22,753 nucleotides of DNA from a virus, in the IMG/VR virus record IMGVR_UViG_3300042879_004656, positions 1 to 22,753 of that record; one strand, written 5' to 3'. Shown here one piece after another: positions 6,850 to 15,025 of this stretch (position 1 is its first letter; every line of letters begins with the position of its first letter). Made by a program: the position numbers and the translations under genes. Under the pieces are notes generated by a model. That model saw only the letters and a list, made by a program, of their open reading frames with translations, searched no databases and was not told the DNA's origin.

Positions 6850-7515
6850 TTATCTCTTTTGAGTAAATGCGTCTAGTTTTACATTAGGATATTGAGGTTT
6901 ACCACTAGTGCTTGGTGATGTTTGTGGATCACCATCATTTGTTATTGAATAATAATCATACATAAAAGTTACAGAAAAAGAAACAAGACCACCACCTTCA
7001 CCCATATCCAATGAAATTTCACCAATTTCAGATGGCCAAGCATGATGTAGAGTTATTTTTTTAAGATCTGAAAATCCCACACCGGGTTGTATTGGGGCGT
7101 GTAATTGAGTAAAAACAAGATCTTTCAAATATTCCGAAGTTCCTAACGGACTGTAGGAAAAGGTAGGATCATTTACTGTATTATCATCATGAGAACCTAA
7201 AGCATCTGCCCATCTATGAAAATGTTTCCACGAATCTGTTCCGGCTCCAGTATCATCCAGAATAGTTACAGTCCATGGTTTATATTCACGATCTCCTGCA
7301 TAATAAGCTATACGACCACGATAAGGAACTTTAATAGTACCTAATTCTGCACTTGGAAGTTTAGCAGAAATTACATGATAATCTAAATTTAAAGTTGGTG
7401 GTGTAGTATTTGTTCCCGAGCCAACAATACTAGGCCAATTGATTTTTACTCTAAATCTATTGGCGCGGGTTCCGCCATTAAATCCTGATTTGAAATCTGA
7501 AATTGATTGAGCCAT
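6850..7515 (-). CDS. gp19: Tail tube protein, gp19 family (first tandem copy)
   Basis: This 221-aa paralogue of the adjacent tube gene is longer than T4 gp19 (about 163 aa). Family hallmarks are FNGGTRANRFRV near the N-terminus, GRIAYYAGDREYKPWTVTILDD (middle), HHAWPSEIGEI and the last strand VSFSVTFMYDYY. The extra length lies in the N-terminal loop (SGTNTTPPTLNLDY region) and in a Ser/Pro/Gly-rich C-terminal tail of about 25-30 residues after the last strand, which could project inwards or contact the sheath. It follows the sheath gene by 1 nt, the T4 order 18-19. A CTAAATA box at 7531-7537, inside the last codons of the sheath gene, can start a transcript for the two tube genes. Confidence 0.9.
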   Translation of the reverse strand: MAQSISDFKSGFNGGTRANRFRVKINWPSIVGSGTNTTPPTLNLDYHVISAKLPSAELGTIKVPYRGRIAYYAGDREYKPWTVTILDDTGAGTDSWKHFHRWADALGSHDDNTVNDPTFSYSPLGTSEYLKDLVFTQLHAPIQPGVGFSDLKKITLHHAWPSEIGEISLDMGEGGGLVSFSVTFMYDYYSITNDGDPQTSPSTSGKPQYPNVKLDAFTQKR

Positions 7516-7516
7516 A

Positions 7517-9457
7517 TTAGCTAATTGTTATATTTAGTTTGAATGAAGTAACTGCAGATGGTCCACTTCCTTCGGTGTAATTATAAGTAATTCGTTTTGG
7601 CGTTAACTCTACATCAACTGTAAGTGTTGGGCCATTGACAGTATTATTTGTGCTATCGCAAGTTACAGTCCATGATTGCAAATAATTTCCATACTTTGGA
7701 TCAATTATAGCATTTCGAATATGGTCAGTTACTTCTGTCCATAAATCCGAATTACTAATACGATTATTAATTATGCTTTGGCCATAAGCTTCAATTTCTT
7801 CTCTTACGCTTCTAACCATCCAGAGAACGCTTAATCTGTCGGAAACATTTACTACAAAACTTGTTGCTCCGGTTAATTCGGTTGCTAGGAAGTATCGTCC
7901 TTGTGAACCAGCAAATTCATCAAAATCAAAGAAATTTACTCTTCTTGAAGAAAGAAGACTTGCATCATTAGAAGTGAATTTAATTGTTGGAGTAAGAGAT
8001 CCATTAAGTACAATACCATTAGCTGTCCCAATTGGTGCCCAATACTTCCCAAGGCCGTTTATTCCTTTATTATAGGCCATTATTCCAGCCACGTCTGCAA
8101 CTGCTGGAGTACTAATTAATAAATTTGGTCCCAAATCATTTCCAAAATCAGGAATTTTGGGGGAACCAATTACTCTTACATTTTTTCCAAATGTAGCAAA
8201 AAGCCTGTTTAAGCCGGAATAATTTGCTTCAGTAAGTCTATAACTAGTAAGACCAGATGTTTGCGATGCAGTAGCTAGTCTTTCTCCAGTAAGACCATCT
8301 AATCCGGGATATCTGAATATATCGGTATATGTAAAATCTGAACTTTCTTGTGCAATCGTTAAATCTGTTCCTGATAAACCACAGTGAATAATTGGAATGT
8401 TTGGGTATTTATTTGATCCATATCCTTCCATAAAAATTGTAACAAAGTTTCTACGCCCAGTTGGTGAAGAATAATTATTAATTAATTCAGAACCAGTTAA
8501 GCCATATGCCAAAGCGGCGCTTACCCCAGCGTTTACATAACTATAGGGCTGACACGCGTAAGCAACTCTATTTGTACCTGTAATTCCATAACCAGCTCTA
8601 GATACTCGCGTTTCAATTAGTCCACCATTATCAATAGATACTATAGCGTCAAGAGGACCTGTAAATAAATCAGTTCTATCAACATCGGCAGCTGCATTCG
8701 GATCATTAGGATACTCACTTGCTCCAACTTCCCCTCTAACCGATGCTGCTATTGGAGAATTTGTAATATAATTATTTAAACTTAACCAATCTGGAGCGAC
8801 TACAGCTATACCACCATATGCCAAATAATCTACTAATATTTTTAATTCAGCACCAGCTCGGTTTACTTGCCATTTATCAAAATCTTGATCACTTAAAACA
8901 AAAAGCTTTGCTATTCCATTTCCAGCAATATTGCTTCTAGCATCATCATAACCATTATAAGAATCAACAAAATTTACAGTATTAAATCTGTTAAACCATG
9001 ACTGCCATTGATCTGCAACTGCTTGAGTTAACGTCTCATTTGCTAAACCTTGTGCAATATAAGGATTAGCATTAGTATCAAGAAGTGACATCCATCCAGC
9101 AATACTAGAATCTAAAACATTTAAATTGTTTATAAACGGAGAAAGACTTCTTATAACCCAAACTAATTTACTATTAATATTTACTGGATAAAAATCTTTG
9201 TTAAATATTGGTTTTGGTAAACTTTCATATAAAGGGTCCCCAGCTTTACCGTTTCCATTTGTATATGCATTAAAATAGCATTTACTTAACCATAAACCAT
9301 TCAGAATAGCGTGCAAACCACTTGCAGTAGCTCCGGGATTTGATTCATTATTTTCAGAAAAACTAAATTGAAACCCGCAAGTAAACTTATCTGCCAGAAT
9401 TGGTGTTTGTGAAGCTGTATTTAAATTTTCTAAGAATGCATTGAATGGATTTGCCAT
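7517..9457 (-). CDS. gp18: Contractile tail sheath protein (T4 gp18 family)
   Basis: This 646-aa protein compares with about 659 in T4 and is the subunit of the sheath that contracts around the tube to drive it through the cell envelope. Support comes from place (between terminase gp17 and tube gp19), length, and the C-terminal domain typical of sheaths: SLSVLWMVRSVREEIEAYGQ, then a beta-rich end with LTVDVELTPKRITYNYTE. The N-terminal half is rich in Asn, Gly and Ser and holds the variable protruding domains. The start has a good Shine-Dalgarno (GAGG at 9463-9466, minus strand). An exact T4 late consensus, TATAAATA, lies 14 nt before the ATG, so the sheath appears to be a promoter-proximal gene. 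The last codons carry the next promoter box. Confidence 0.94.
   Translation of the reverse strand: MANPFNAFLENLNTASQTPILADKFTCGFQFSFSENNESNPGATASGLHAILNGLWLSKCYFNAYTNGNGKAGDPLYESLPKPIFNKDFYPVNINSKLVWVIRSLSPFINNLNVLDSSIAGWMSLLDTNANPYIAQGLANETLTQAVADQWQSWFNRFNTVNFVDSYNGYDDARSNIAGNGIAKLFVLSDQDFDKWQVNRAGAELKILVDYLAYGGIAVVAPDWLSLNNYITNSPIAASVRGEVGASEYPNDPNAAADVDRTDLFTGPLDAIVSIDNGGLIETRVSRAGYGITGTNRVAYACQPYSYVNAGVSAALAYGLTGSELINNYSSPTGRRNFVTIFMEGYGSNKYPNIPIIHCGLSGTDLTIAQESSDFTYTDIFRYPGLDGLTGERLATASQTSGLTSYRLTEANYSGLNRLFATFGKNVRVIGSPKIPDFGNDLGPNLLISTPAVADVAGIMAYNKGINGLGKYWAPIGTANGIVLNGSLTPTIKFTSNDASLLSSRRVNFFDFDEFAGSQGRYFLATELTGATSFVVNVSDRLSVLWMVRSVREEIEAYGQSIINNRISNSDLWTEVTDHIRNAIIDPKYGNYLQSWTVTCDSTNNTVNGPTLTVDVELTPKRITYNYTEGSGPSAVTSFKLNITIS
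7531..7537 (-). promoter_or_regulatory. Putative late promoter box CTAAATA for the tube genes
   Basis: The minus strand reads CTAAATATAAC, 15 nt before the ATG of the first tube gene. It overlaps the last codons of the sheath gene, so the box is also coding. No clear Shine-Dalgarno follows it. Confidence 0.6.
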
Positions 9458-9471
9458 GTTTTCCTCGTTAT

Positions 9472-9479
9472 TATTTATA
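9472..9479 (-). promoter_or_regulatory. Late promoter TATAAATA for the sheath gene
   Basis: The minus strand reads CTTATAAATAATAACGAGG. TATAAATA is the exact T4 late promoter consensus, 14 nt before the gp18 ATG in the 31-bp gap after gp17. The GAGG ribosome site lies between box and start. Confidence 0.8.
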
Positions 9480-9488
9480 AGTTATTTT

Positions 9489-11147
9489 TCATGTAGGATA
9501 CCAAACAACTTTCCCATCAGACCATCCGTCTTTTGGGATCATATCGTTATTTTTATCCTTATCCCCCATCATGAATAAAACATTGTCTTCTTCGACATCG
9601 GTTTCATTCTGGGAATATTTATTTTTTGAAGTTTCTATTAAATCTGCAAAATATTCTTGCCGGGTCAACCAAGAGAAAAATACCAAACACATGACCAAAT
9701 CGTCAGATTGATTATCATCTGCCTTAAAAGTACTTCCCTTTGAGACAAATGACATCAATTCTCTTATAATTCTGTCATCATTCAGTAAAATTTTGTCCTC
9801 TTCTACTAATCTTTTCAAGACTGCACAGCCTATTTTTTTGGTCTGTGTGGTTGTTCTGAGGCCAAATTCAGATCTACCATTGGAAAAGCCTTGAGATAAA
9901 ACTTGCCCCTTTACACCTTTAGTTTGGGTCATCAGCAAATTTTCATAACCTAAGTCATTGTACAAAATTGTAGAAACTTGACTTCCAACGTCATTAACCT
10001 CTACTAAAGCGTAAGCATTATTATATCTTTCCCCAACATTTTTAATTATTGTTGGAAAAGCAAATGGGCTTATTGTATTGTTTTGAAAACTGGCAACTAT
10101 GTTATAAGGTGATTTGGACCCTTCAACGACCACAAAAGCTGAGTAGTCATTCCCGGTTCCTCTAGAAACATCGGCAAGCAAAAAATATGTCTTTTTTGGA
10201 TCAGCTTCTTCAAAAATTTTTAGCCCCTCCATTGTTTTTTCCAAAGGATCGTTTGGTGCCAAAACATTTAATTTTGAAGATGATATTAAAGTATTTGAAG
10301 AACCGATAAAAGAACATTCAAATTCTTGATTAAATTGCTCTTCGCTTGTATTTGCAATCGTTTCTTGTTTCCAGTTATCATCTCTATTTGGGCCACCCGG
10401 ATAAAGAGGTACATCTCTCCAACTTATTTCTACTGGTACAAATTTATTTTTAAGAGGATGATCTTTCGGTCTGCAGGCATTAACCCACAAATTGTAATAG
10501 TGATTCAATCCGTGAGGGGTAGAAACAATAACTATCTTAGAAGTTGTACCAGAAGAAATTGTAGGATAAGTAGACGCATAAAACTCTTCTGCTATATTTT
10601 GCGGCAGATATGCAAACTCATCTAAAAGCAAAAAATTATAAGATCCACCACGAATGGCGGATGCAGAAGTTGCAGCGCATACTACTGAAGATCCATTCTC
10701 TAGCTTAAGTGAAGTTTTGTTCCACTCAAGAACTCCTTGCTGCAAATACTGTGGTAAATTTTCGTATGCTGTTTGAAGCCTAGAGAACAAATCGGTTGCC
10801 GTCTTTTGTTTATTGGCGAGAATTGCAACCTTAACATCAGATTGGAAGTTAATATAATGATTTATGTAACCAAGTACACAGCTAGACTTTCCACTCTGAC
10901 GAGGAAATTTAGATATTACAAATCTATTGTTATGGATAGCACTTATGAATCTTTTTTGATAATCATAAGGTTCAAACGGAGATAAGCCCTTATTCAATGT
11001 AACAATTTTTACATGCTGTGATATAAAGTGTACTGGATCTCTGGCACACTTCATATAATCTTCAAGCTGCTCTTGGGTATAGTTTAAATTTACTCCGGGA
11101 GCTTTAAGATTCGGATTCGATCTGTAGCCGCTTCTCTGATTGTTCAT
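9489..11147 (-). CDS. gp17: Terminase large subunit (T4 gp17 family)
   Basis: This is the DNA packaging ATPase and nuclease that docks on the portal; 552 aa, against about 610 in T4. All motor motifs are present: Walker A PRQSGKSS (82-89), Walker B LLLDE (173-177), coupling motif IVSTP (207-211), and the RNase-H-like nuclease acids Asp326 (LADVSRG), Glu383 (LVEVND) and Asp482/483 (QSDDLV). The N-terminal YDYQKRF (61-67) is the adenine-binding Q motif region. Its ATG lies inside the 3' end of gp16 (44-nt overlap) and is preceded by a near-ideal Shine-Dalgarno, GGAGGT at 11156-11161 (minus strand), 8 nt away. This decides the start and shows that gp17 is initiated independently within gp16. Confidence 0.97.
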   Translation of the reverse strand: MNNQRSGYRSNPNLKAPGVNLNYTQEQLEDYMKCARDPVHFISQHVKIVTLNKGLSPFEPYDYQKRFISAIHNNRFVISKFPRQSGKSSCVLGYINHYINFQSDVKVAILANKQKTATDLFSRLQTAYENLPQYLQQGVLEWNKTSLKLENGSSVVCAATSASAIRGGSYNFLLLDEFAYLPQNIAEEFYASTYPTISSGTTSKIVIVSTPHGLNHYYNLWVNACRPKDHPLKNKFVPVEISWRDVPLYPGGPNRDDNWKQETIANTSEEQFNQEFECSFIGSSNTLISSSKLNVLAPNDPLEKTMEGLKIFEEADPKKTYFLLADVSRGTGNDYSAFVVVEGSKSPYNIVASFQNNTISPFAFPTIIKNVGERYNNAYALVEVNDVGSQVSTILYNDLGYENLLMTQTKGVKGQVLSQGFSNGRSEFGLRTTTQTKKIGCAVLKRLVEEDKILLNDDRIIRELMSFVSKGSTFKADDNQSDDLVMCLVFFSWLTRQEYFADLIETSKNKYSQNETDVEEDNVLFMMGDKDKNNDMIPKDGWSDGKVVWYPT

Positions 11148-11550
11148 TTACATCTACCTCCACAACTTCATTTTGTTTTTTAATCAAATTTTGTAAATCT
11201 TTTGTTGTTCCTACAAAAATTGAATTAGTAGTATTATTTTTTATAGTAACCTTATTTGTTTCTGCAAATTTAGCAGAGACATCCATCAGATTTACATTTA
11301 TATCTGCTAATGTTTTAATCATATTTCCAAGGACTTCATATGCTCTTGGACTGTCTGATTCCATTGCGACTTTCATTATCCCCTTTAATCCTTCGGAACC
11401 ACTGTCTATCAAACCACGCAAGTTTTTTCTAGCGAACTCATAGTCTTGAATTGCACATCCAGTAACTCCTTGTGTTATTTCTTCTTTTACTTCGGTTTCT
11501 TTTACTGGTTCTATTTCAAAAAAGTTTTGTAAATTGTTGTTAACATCCAT
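11104..11550 (-). CDS. gp16: Terminase small subunit (T4 gp16 family)
   Basis: This 148-aa protein lies directly upstream of and overlaps gp17, as in T4, where gp16 (about 164 aa) forms a ring that recognises DNA and stimulates the gp17 ATPase. The central part (residues about 36-90) is helical, with FARKNLRGLIDSGSEGLKGIM and a second helix ending NLMDVSAKFAETN, consistent with the coiled-coil oligomerisation core. A low-complexity, charged C-terminus contains the gp17 start. No classical helix-turn-helix is obvious by eye. The family is poorly conserved, so the call rests on synteny, size and the helical core. Confidence 0.85.
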   Translation of the reverse strand: MDVNNNLQNFFEIEPVKETEVKEEITQGVTGCAIQDYEFARKNLRGLIDSGSEGLKGIMKVAMESDSPRAYEVLGNMIKTLADINVNLMDVSAKFAETNKVTIKNNTTNSIFVGTTKDLQNLIKKQNEVVEVDVNEQSEKRLQIESES

Positions 11551-11553
11551 AAA

Positions 11554-12231
11554 TTACTCACCATCTGGTACATCAGTAACATCTAGGTTCAAATCAAACT
11601 CTGTTATAGTATTTACAGTAGCTGCTCCAGTTACTCCGGGTGGAGGACCAAAAATATGACCCTTGGCAACAAATGCCAGACTTGACATATTTAATCTTCT
11701 ATTTCCAAAATCTCCATCATATCTTTCATTAAGTTGAAGTGAATTTAACATAACAAGAGGAACAATTACTTCTTCTCGTGCCAAATTATAATTTATTTTT
11801 AAATTGTATTCGGGATTAAAGTGTGGTATTATTTGTTCAGCAATTTGAAGTGTATCATTTATATGTCTTGTATAAATGAATAAATTAAAATTAACATTTA
11901 CTGGAACCTCTACTAAAATTACATTTGCTTTTCCTGGCTCTGTTTCGTAATTTTCTTTATAAACTCTGTTTCTACGTCTATTATTGTCAACAGCAATTTG
12001 ATTAATGGCAAAACTAAGTTGAGGCAAACGTATTCCTATTTTTGTATTATCATTTATTGAAGACTCTTCTAACAATCTTCTTATAAATTTTTCCTTTGGG
12101 GCATAAGTCAGTGGAACTCTTATATTCTTGTCAATTCCGTCTTCTGGGTGCGTGACATATATGTTGTTAAAAAGCGTACCAACACCTATTACTAATTTTC
12201 TAAAATATTCTCCATAATAAGGACCAAACAT
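11554..12231 (-). CDS. gp15: Tail sheath terminator / tail completion protein (T4 gp15 family)
   Basis: This 225-aa protein compares with about 270 in T4. It forms the hexameric ring that caps tube and sheath and joins the tail to the neck. T4-like segments are visible: the start MFGPYYGEYFRKL (T4 MFGYFYNSSFRRY), IRVPLTYAPKEKF (T4 IRVPITYASKEHF), LFIYTRHINDTLQIAEQIIPHFNPEYN (T4 IFTRYEDDMFQIVEQILPYFQPHFN) and the end DVTDVPDGE (T4 TRDLPDGE). The long C-terminal tail of T4 gp15 is absent; the protein ends right after PDGE. Its ATG overlaps the gp14 stop by 1 nt (TAATG), with AAGGT in the last gp14 codons as ribosome site. Confidence 0.93.
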   Translation of the reverse strand: MFGPYYGEYFRKLVIGVGTLFNNIYVTHPEDGIDKNIRVPLTYAPKEKFIRRLLEESSINDNTKIGIRLPQLSFAINQIAVDNNRRRNRVYKENYETEPGKANVILVEVPVNVNFNLFIYTRHINDTLQIAEQIIPHFNPEYNLKINYNLAREEVIVPLVMLNSLQLNERYDGDFGNRRLNMSSLAFVAKGHIFGPPPGVTGAATVNTITEFDLNLDVTDVPDGE

Positions 12232-13133
12232 TAGCAGCTACCTTCCGAAAATGGATTTTTGATATCAAAGGGAACAACATTTTCACTAAATCTTTCAGCC
12301 TCAAAGTCTTCGTTATTGCCTTTGAGCGTTTTGCTTGGCCCATAAGACATGTATCTGTATGGATTTGCGGTAATACCAGTAATATAAGCTGTAACCTGTG
12401 GATAATTTCCAGCAGTATCACCTAGAGCGTAAACAGTGCTTCCTGCGCTGAAAGTTCCGCTAAAAATGTTGATAGTAAGCATCGAAGCTCCTTTGTTCCA
12501 ATTAATAATTTCACCATATCCTGTTGCTCCAGTTATCTTACTAATACGCTGTCCTTCGTAGAATGCAGTTCCACCACTGAAGCTGCCTACAGTAAGATCA
12601 AAGAATGTTCTATAAGACGTGTCGTAGATTTCATTAATTGCAGTATTGCCTGTTTGAATCTTTTCCATGCTGTAAGAGAACATTTCACATGTCAAGAAAT
12701 AGCTATATCTTTTCCCCAATGGATAAAAAGGGCTTTCGTGTTCTACGAAATTAATTTCAAATAGACTTTTAGAGAGAGGAAAATAAATTAAATCGCCTTC
12801 TCTTGGTCTTGTTATTGTTGGATCAGAAGCAGTTATAATTTCTTCAAATCTTCTTTTTGCCACAGTCAATGATAATTTATCCTTGACCTCAATGCCGAAC
12901 TGATTTACTATATCTGTACCGTTAAATCCTTTCCATGAATCTACATAAGCTTCAATTGGATAAGAATTTGTAAATTTTGAAGATATATCTTCGCCAAAAA
13001 TTCTATCTATGTTTGCATATTGCCTAGGAACATAGATAACATCTCTGCCCATACCTTTAATTATTTCAATAGTGATATCTTCAACAAGATTTTGTTCTCC
13101 AGAATATTCTTGAAGATATGGGTTCGTTGTCAT
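12231..13133 (-). CDS. gp14: Neck protein (T4 gp14 family) with an inserted beta domain
   Basis: Head-completion and neck protein, which with gp13 seals the filled head and accepts the tail. T4 gp14 motifs are clear: DVIYVPRQY (T4 CYYVPREY), IFGEDISSKFT (T4 IFGEDLKNKFT), GDLIYFPLSKSLFEINFVEHESPFYPLG (T4 [28 protein letters not shown]), and the C-terminal FDIKNPF. The protein is 300 aa, against 256 in T4. Most of the extra length lies at about residues 180-255, a Gly/Thr-rich beta stretch with two similar units (SFSGGTAFYEGQ and TFSAGSTVYALGD). This looks like a small inserted domain on the neck surface. The last codons (GSC) contain the Shine-Dalgarno for gp15. Confidence 0.93.
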   Translation of the reverse strand: MTTNPYLQEYSGEQNLVEDITIEIIKGMGRDVIYVPRQYANIDRIFGEDISSKFTNSYPIEAYVDSWKGFNGTDIVNQFGIEVKDKLSLTVAKRRFEEIITASDPTITRPREGDLIYFPLSKSLFEINFVEHESPFYPLGKRYSYFLTCEMFSYSMEKIQTGNTAINEIYDTSYRTFFDLTVGSFSGGTAFYEGQRISKITGATGYGEIINWNKGASMLTINIFSGTFSAGSTVYALGDTAGNYPQVTAYITGITANPYRYMSYGPSKTLKGNNEDFEAERFSENVVPFDIKNPFSEGSC

Positions 13134-13134
13134 T

Positions 13135-13935
13135 TTAACCTACCTGCATATCGGGGGGTGGTTCGTACATCTTTGTTATCTTGTCTTCAATTTCTTGTAT
13201 TTCACGAAGGGCATCTTGCATTAATGCTGGCGCATTCAACTGAGCACCACCGGGTAAAGGAACTCCGCTGAATTTCATCAAATTTTGTGCCCATTGCTTT
13301 TTTAACATTGCTGTATAATAACGTTTGAAGATACGATCTCTCCAAATTTTTGGATACTTATCGATATCTATCGATACATAAGTTTCAAGCAAAATATAAT
13401 TTCCTGCTTTCAATCTTTGTTTACCAATTTCCAAAAACAATCTTTCAGTCACTTTTGAAAACGTAAACGATACAGGATATGCAAATGTATGTTCGATTGT
13501 TTGAATATAGCTTCTTGCCATTTCATAATTTGCCAATGCCCCGTATGGAGCTATTCCCTGATTAAAGAATATACCGAAAAAGTCCTGCATAGAAAGTTGA
13601 TATCTTAAATCAAAGATATAATCTCCAACAGTAGAAGTTATTGGATAAACTTTACTGATTGTCAAAATATTTTCACCGCTAGGCCACCCACCAGTTGCAC
13701 CTAAAGCATTTCCAAGATCAGAAGTATCTATGTACAATCTGTCTATATCCTGTTGTTTTAACTGATAAGAAAATAGAGCTCTATGAACGAAGTCAAAGTG
13801 CTTTTCCATCAGATAGTTTAAACAGTCAGTAAGACGGTCATCTGCCTGTGTAGCGCCTACGTTTACGTTTACTACGGGCTCACCGAGGGCGCTACGGCAA
13901 TACGTAATGAATTCTTCTTTGTTTGATGGCTCCAT
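13135..13935 (-). CDS. gp13: Neck protein (T4 gp13 family)
   Basis: This 266-aa protein compares with about 309 in T4. It is the head completion protein that binds under the portal with gp14. The N-terminus NKEEFITYCRSALGEPVVNVNV matches the T4 pattern (NKEELIEWCKRKLGAPVLEINV). It is followed by the conserved acidic helix with LTDCLNYLMEKHFD. The middle has GDYIFDLRYQLSMQDFFG, and the C-terminal part is helical, with WRDRIFKRYYTAMLKKQWAQNLMKF. It ends 1 nt before gp14. Its ATG is only 9 nt from a CTAAATA box, with no Shine-Dalgarno. It heads the unit gp13-14-15-16-17. Confidence 0.92.
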   Translation of the reverse strand: MEPSNKEEFITYCRSALGEPVVNVNVGATQADDRLTDCLNYLMEKHFDFVHRALFSYQLKQQDIDRLYIDTSDLGNALGATGGWPSGENILTISKVYPITSTVGDYIFDLRYQLSMQDFFGIFFNQGIAPYGALANYEMARSYIQTIEHTFAYPVSFTFSKVTERLFLEIGKQRLKAGNYILLETYVSIDIDKYPKIWRDRIFKRYYTAMLKKQWAQNLMKFSGVPLPGGAQLNAPALMQDALREIQEIEDKITKMYEPPPDMQVG

Positions 13936-13943
13936 GTCAAAAA

Positions 13944-14420
13944 TTATTTAGGTATTGTATTTGTAGTAATTTTTGACAATTTTTTAAATAACAGATACTC
14001 ATCATCAGTAGGATCTGGGGAAGAAACATCTATTTCCGATAGCTTTAAAGTATCATAAACTTCAATTAAAGATTTTCTGTTTTTTTCAGATACTTCCCGT
14101 GGACTTGCTGGATCATAGTTTGAAAATCCGGGCATTTTTAATGGACATGTTAAATATGGATAATCTAATTTTGAATAAGCTTTTCCATTAATTAGTAATT
14201 GAGTATGAGGTTTATCACCACACCCACACGCCTTGCAATAGTGGCCTTCATATTTTTCGCTTTTTAATAAATTTTCACAGGCTGGTATTTCAGTATTGCC
14301 AAAACAAGACAAAGCTCTAAGCTGTTTGACAGATGGCTCTGCTTTTTTACCAATTATTCCACGAGACACAACAGACATTGCGAAAGATATACACTGGTTT
14401 AAAAAATTCATATTAATCAC
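13944..14420 (-). CDS. Cysteine-rich protein, putative metal-binding, unknown
   Basis: I cannot name this 158-aa protein. It has Cys at 10, 39, 48, 62, 65, 67 and 92. The central cluster is HYCKACGCGDK (C-x2-C-x-C), followed by LDYPYLTCPLKMPGF, with Cys92 in a C-P context. Such spacing suggests a zinc ribbon or an iron-sulfur site. The N-terminus is a hydrophobic or amphipathic helix (residues 4-20) and the C-terminus is charged. It begins at a GTG that overlaps the previous stop by 4 nt (GTGA). An ATG three codons later (14409-14411) is an alternative start and lacks a better ribosome site. It lies between baseplate gpI/gp7-like and neck gp13, in one late operon, so a minor virion or assembly role is plausible but not shown. 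Confidence 0.75.
   Translation of the reverse strand: MINMNFLNQCISFAMSVVSRGIIGKKAEPSVKQLRALSCFGNTEIPACENLLKSEKYEGHYCKACGCGDKPHTQLLINGKAYSKLDYPYLTCPLKMPGFSNYDPASPREVSEKNRKSLIEVYDTLKLSEIDVSSPDPTDDEYLLFKKLSKITTNTIPK
13945..13951 (-). promoter_or_regulatory. Putative late promoter box CTAAATA for gp13-gp17
   Basis: The minus strand reads CCTAAATAATTTTTGACATG, leaving 9 nt between box and ATG. It overlaps the final codon of the cysteine-rich gene. If transcription starts 6-7 nt after the box, as at T4 late promoters, the mRNA is almost leaderless. Confidence 0.68.
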
Positions 14421-15025
14421 TTAAATAACACATTGAACGAAAATGGACACGCTAATTTTTTAAATAGATCTTTATACTCTGATTGGATATCAGAAACAAT
14501 TGTTATAGTGCTTGCAGTTGATGTTATTGAAACCGTAGTTGCGCCAAATAAAGATTTTAAAATATATGCTAAACCATCTGGTGTTCCCTTTATAGGAACA
14601 TACTTTTCATAATAATTGATAAAAAAAGTTTGAAAATTTTTCAAAAGCTCTGGATATTCTTCAAAGTCCAATTGTTTATAAAAAATTGCATCAGCGTATG
14701 CTTGATATAAAAACGATGGTACGTAAAAAGGATCTCTAATATCTTCTAAGTAAAATCCAAATCCATAACCATCTTTGTCGAACAACCAACGATAATATTC
14801 AATAAAAAAATCAACAACTGGAGCAGTTTCTGGGTCTGTATCGTGTAAACTTTGAATCCATTTTGGCAATTGTCTTTTTGGATCTATTTCATCTCCGTCC
14901 CATTCTTGCGTAGAAAGACTTTGTTCACGCATCGACTGTAACGCAGATGTAACAATTCTTTCTATACCAGTTTGTATAGAGTCTTGAGTCTGAGCTCCGG
15001 GGCTATTATTAAAAAATAAAATCAT
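14417..15025 (-). CDS. Baseplate wedge protein, P2 gpI-like / T4 gp7 N-terminal-like
   Basis: This 202-aa protein follows gp25 (W-like) and gp6 (J-like), the order W-J-I of phage P2, where gpI (about 176 aa) completes the minimal baseplate wedge. In T4 the matching part is the N-terminus of gp7, which forms a trimer with two gp6. The C-terminal half has NYYEKYVPIKGTPDGLAYILKSLFG, the R/K-x-KGT-...-L-...-(L/F)G pattern typical of gpI-like proteins, followed by Ser/Thr-rich beta strands. The middle has VVDFFIEYYRWLFDKD. ATGA overlap with gp6 supports translational coupling. The function is inferred from order and this motif; no long gp7 arm domains are present. Confidence 0.65.
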   Translation of the reverse strand: MILFFNNSPGAQTQDSIQTGIERIVTSALQSMREQSLSTQEWDGDEIDPKRQLPKWIQSLHDTDPETAPVVDFFIEYYRWLFDKDGYGFGFYLEDIRDPFYVPSFLYQAYADAIFYKQLDFEEYPELLKNFQTFFINYYEKYVPIKGTPDGLAYILKSLFGATTVSITSTASTITIVSDIQSEYKDLFKKLACPFSFNVLFK

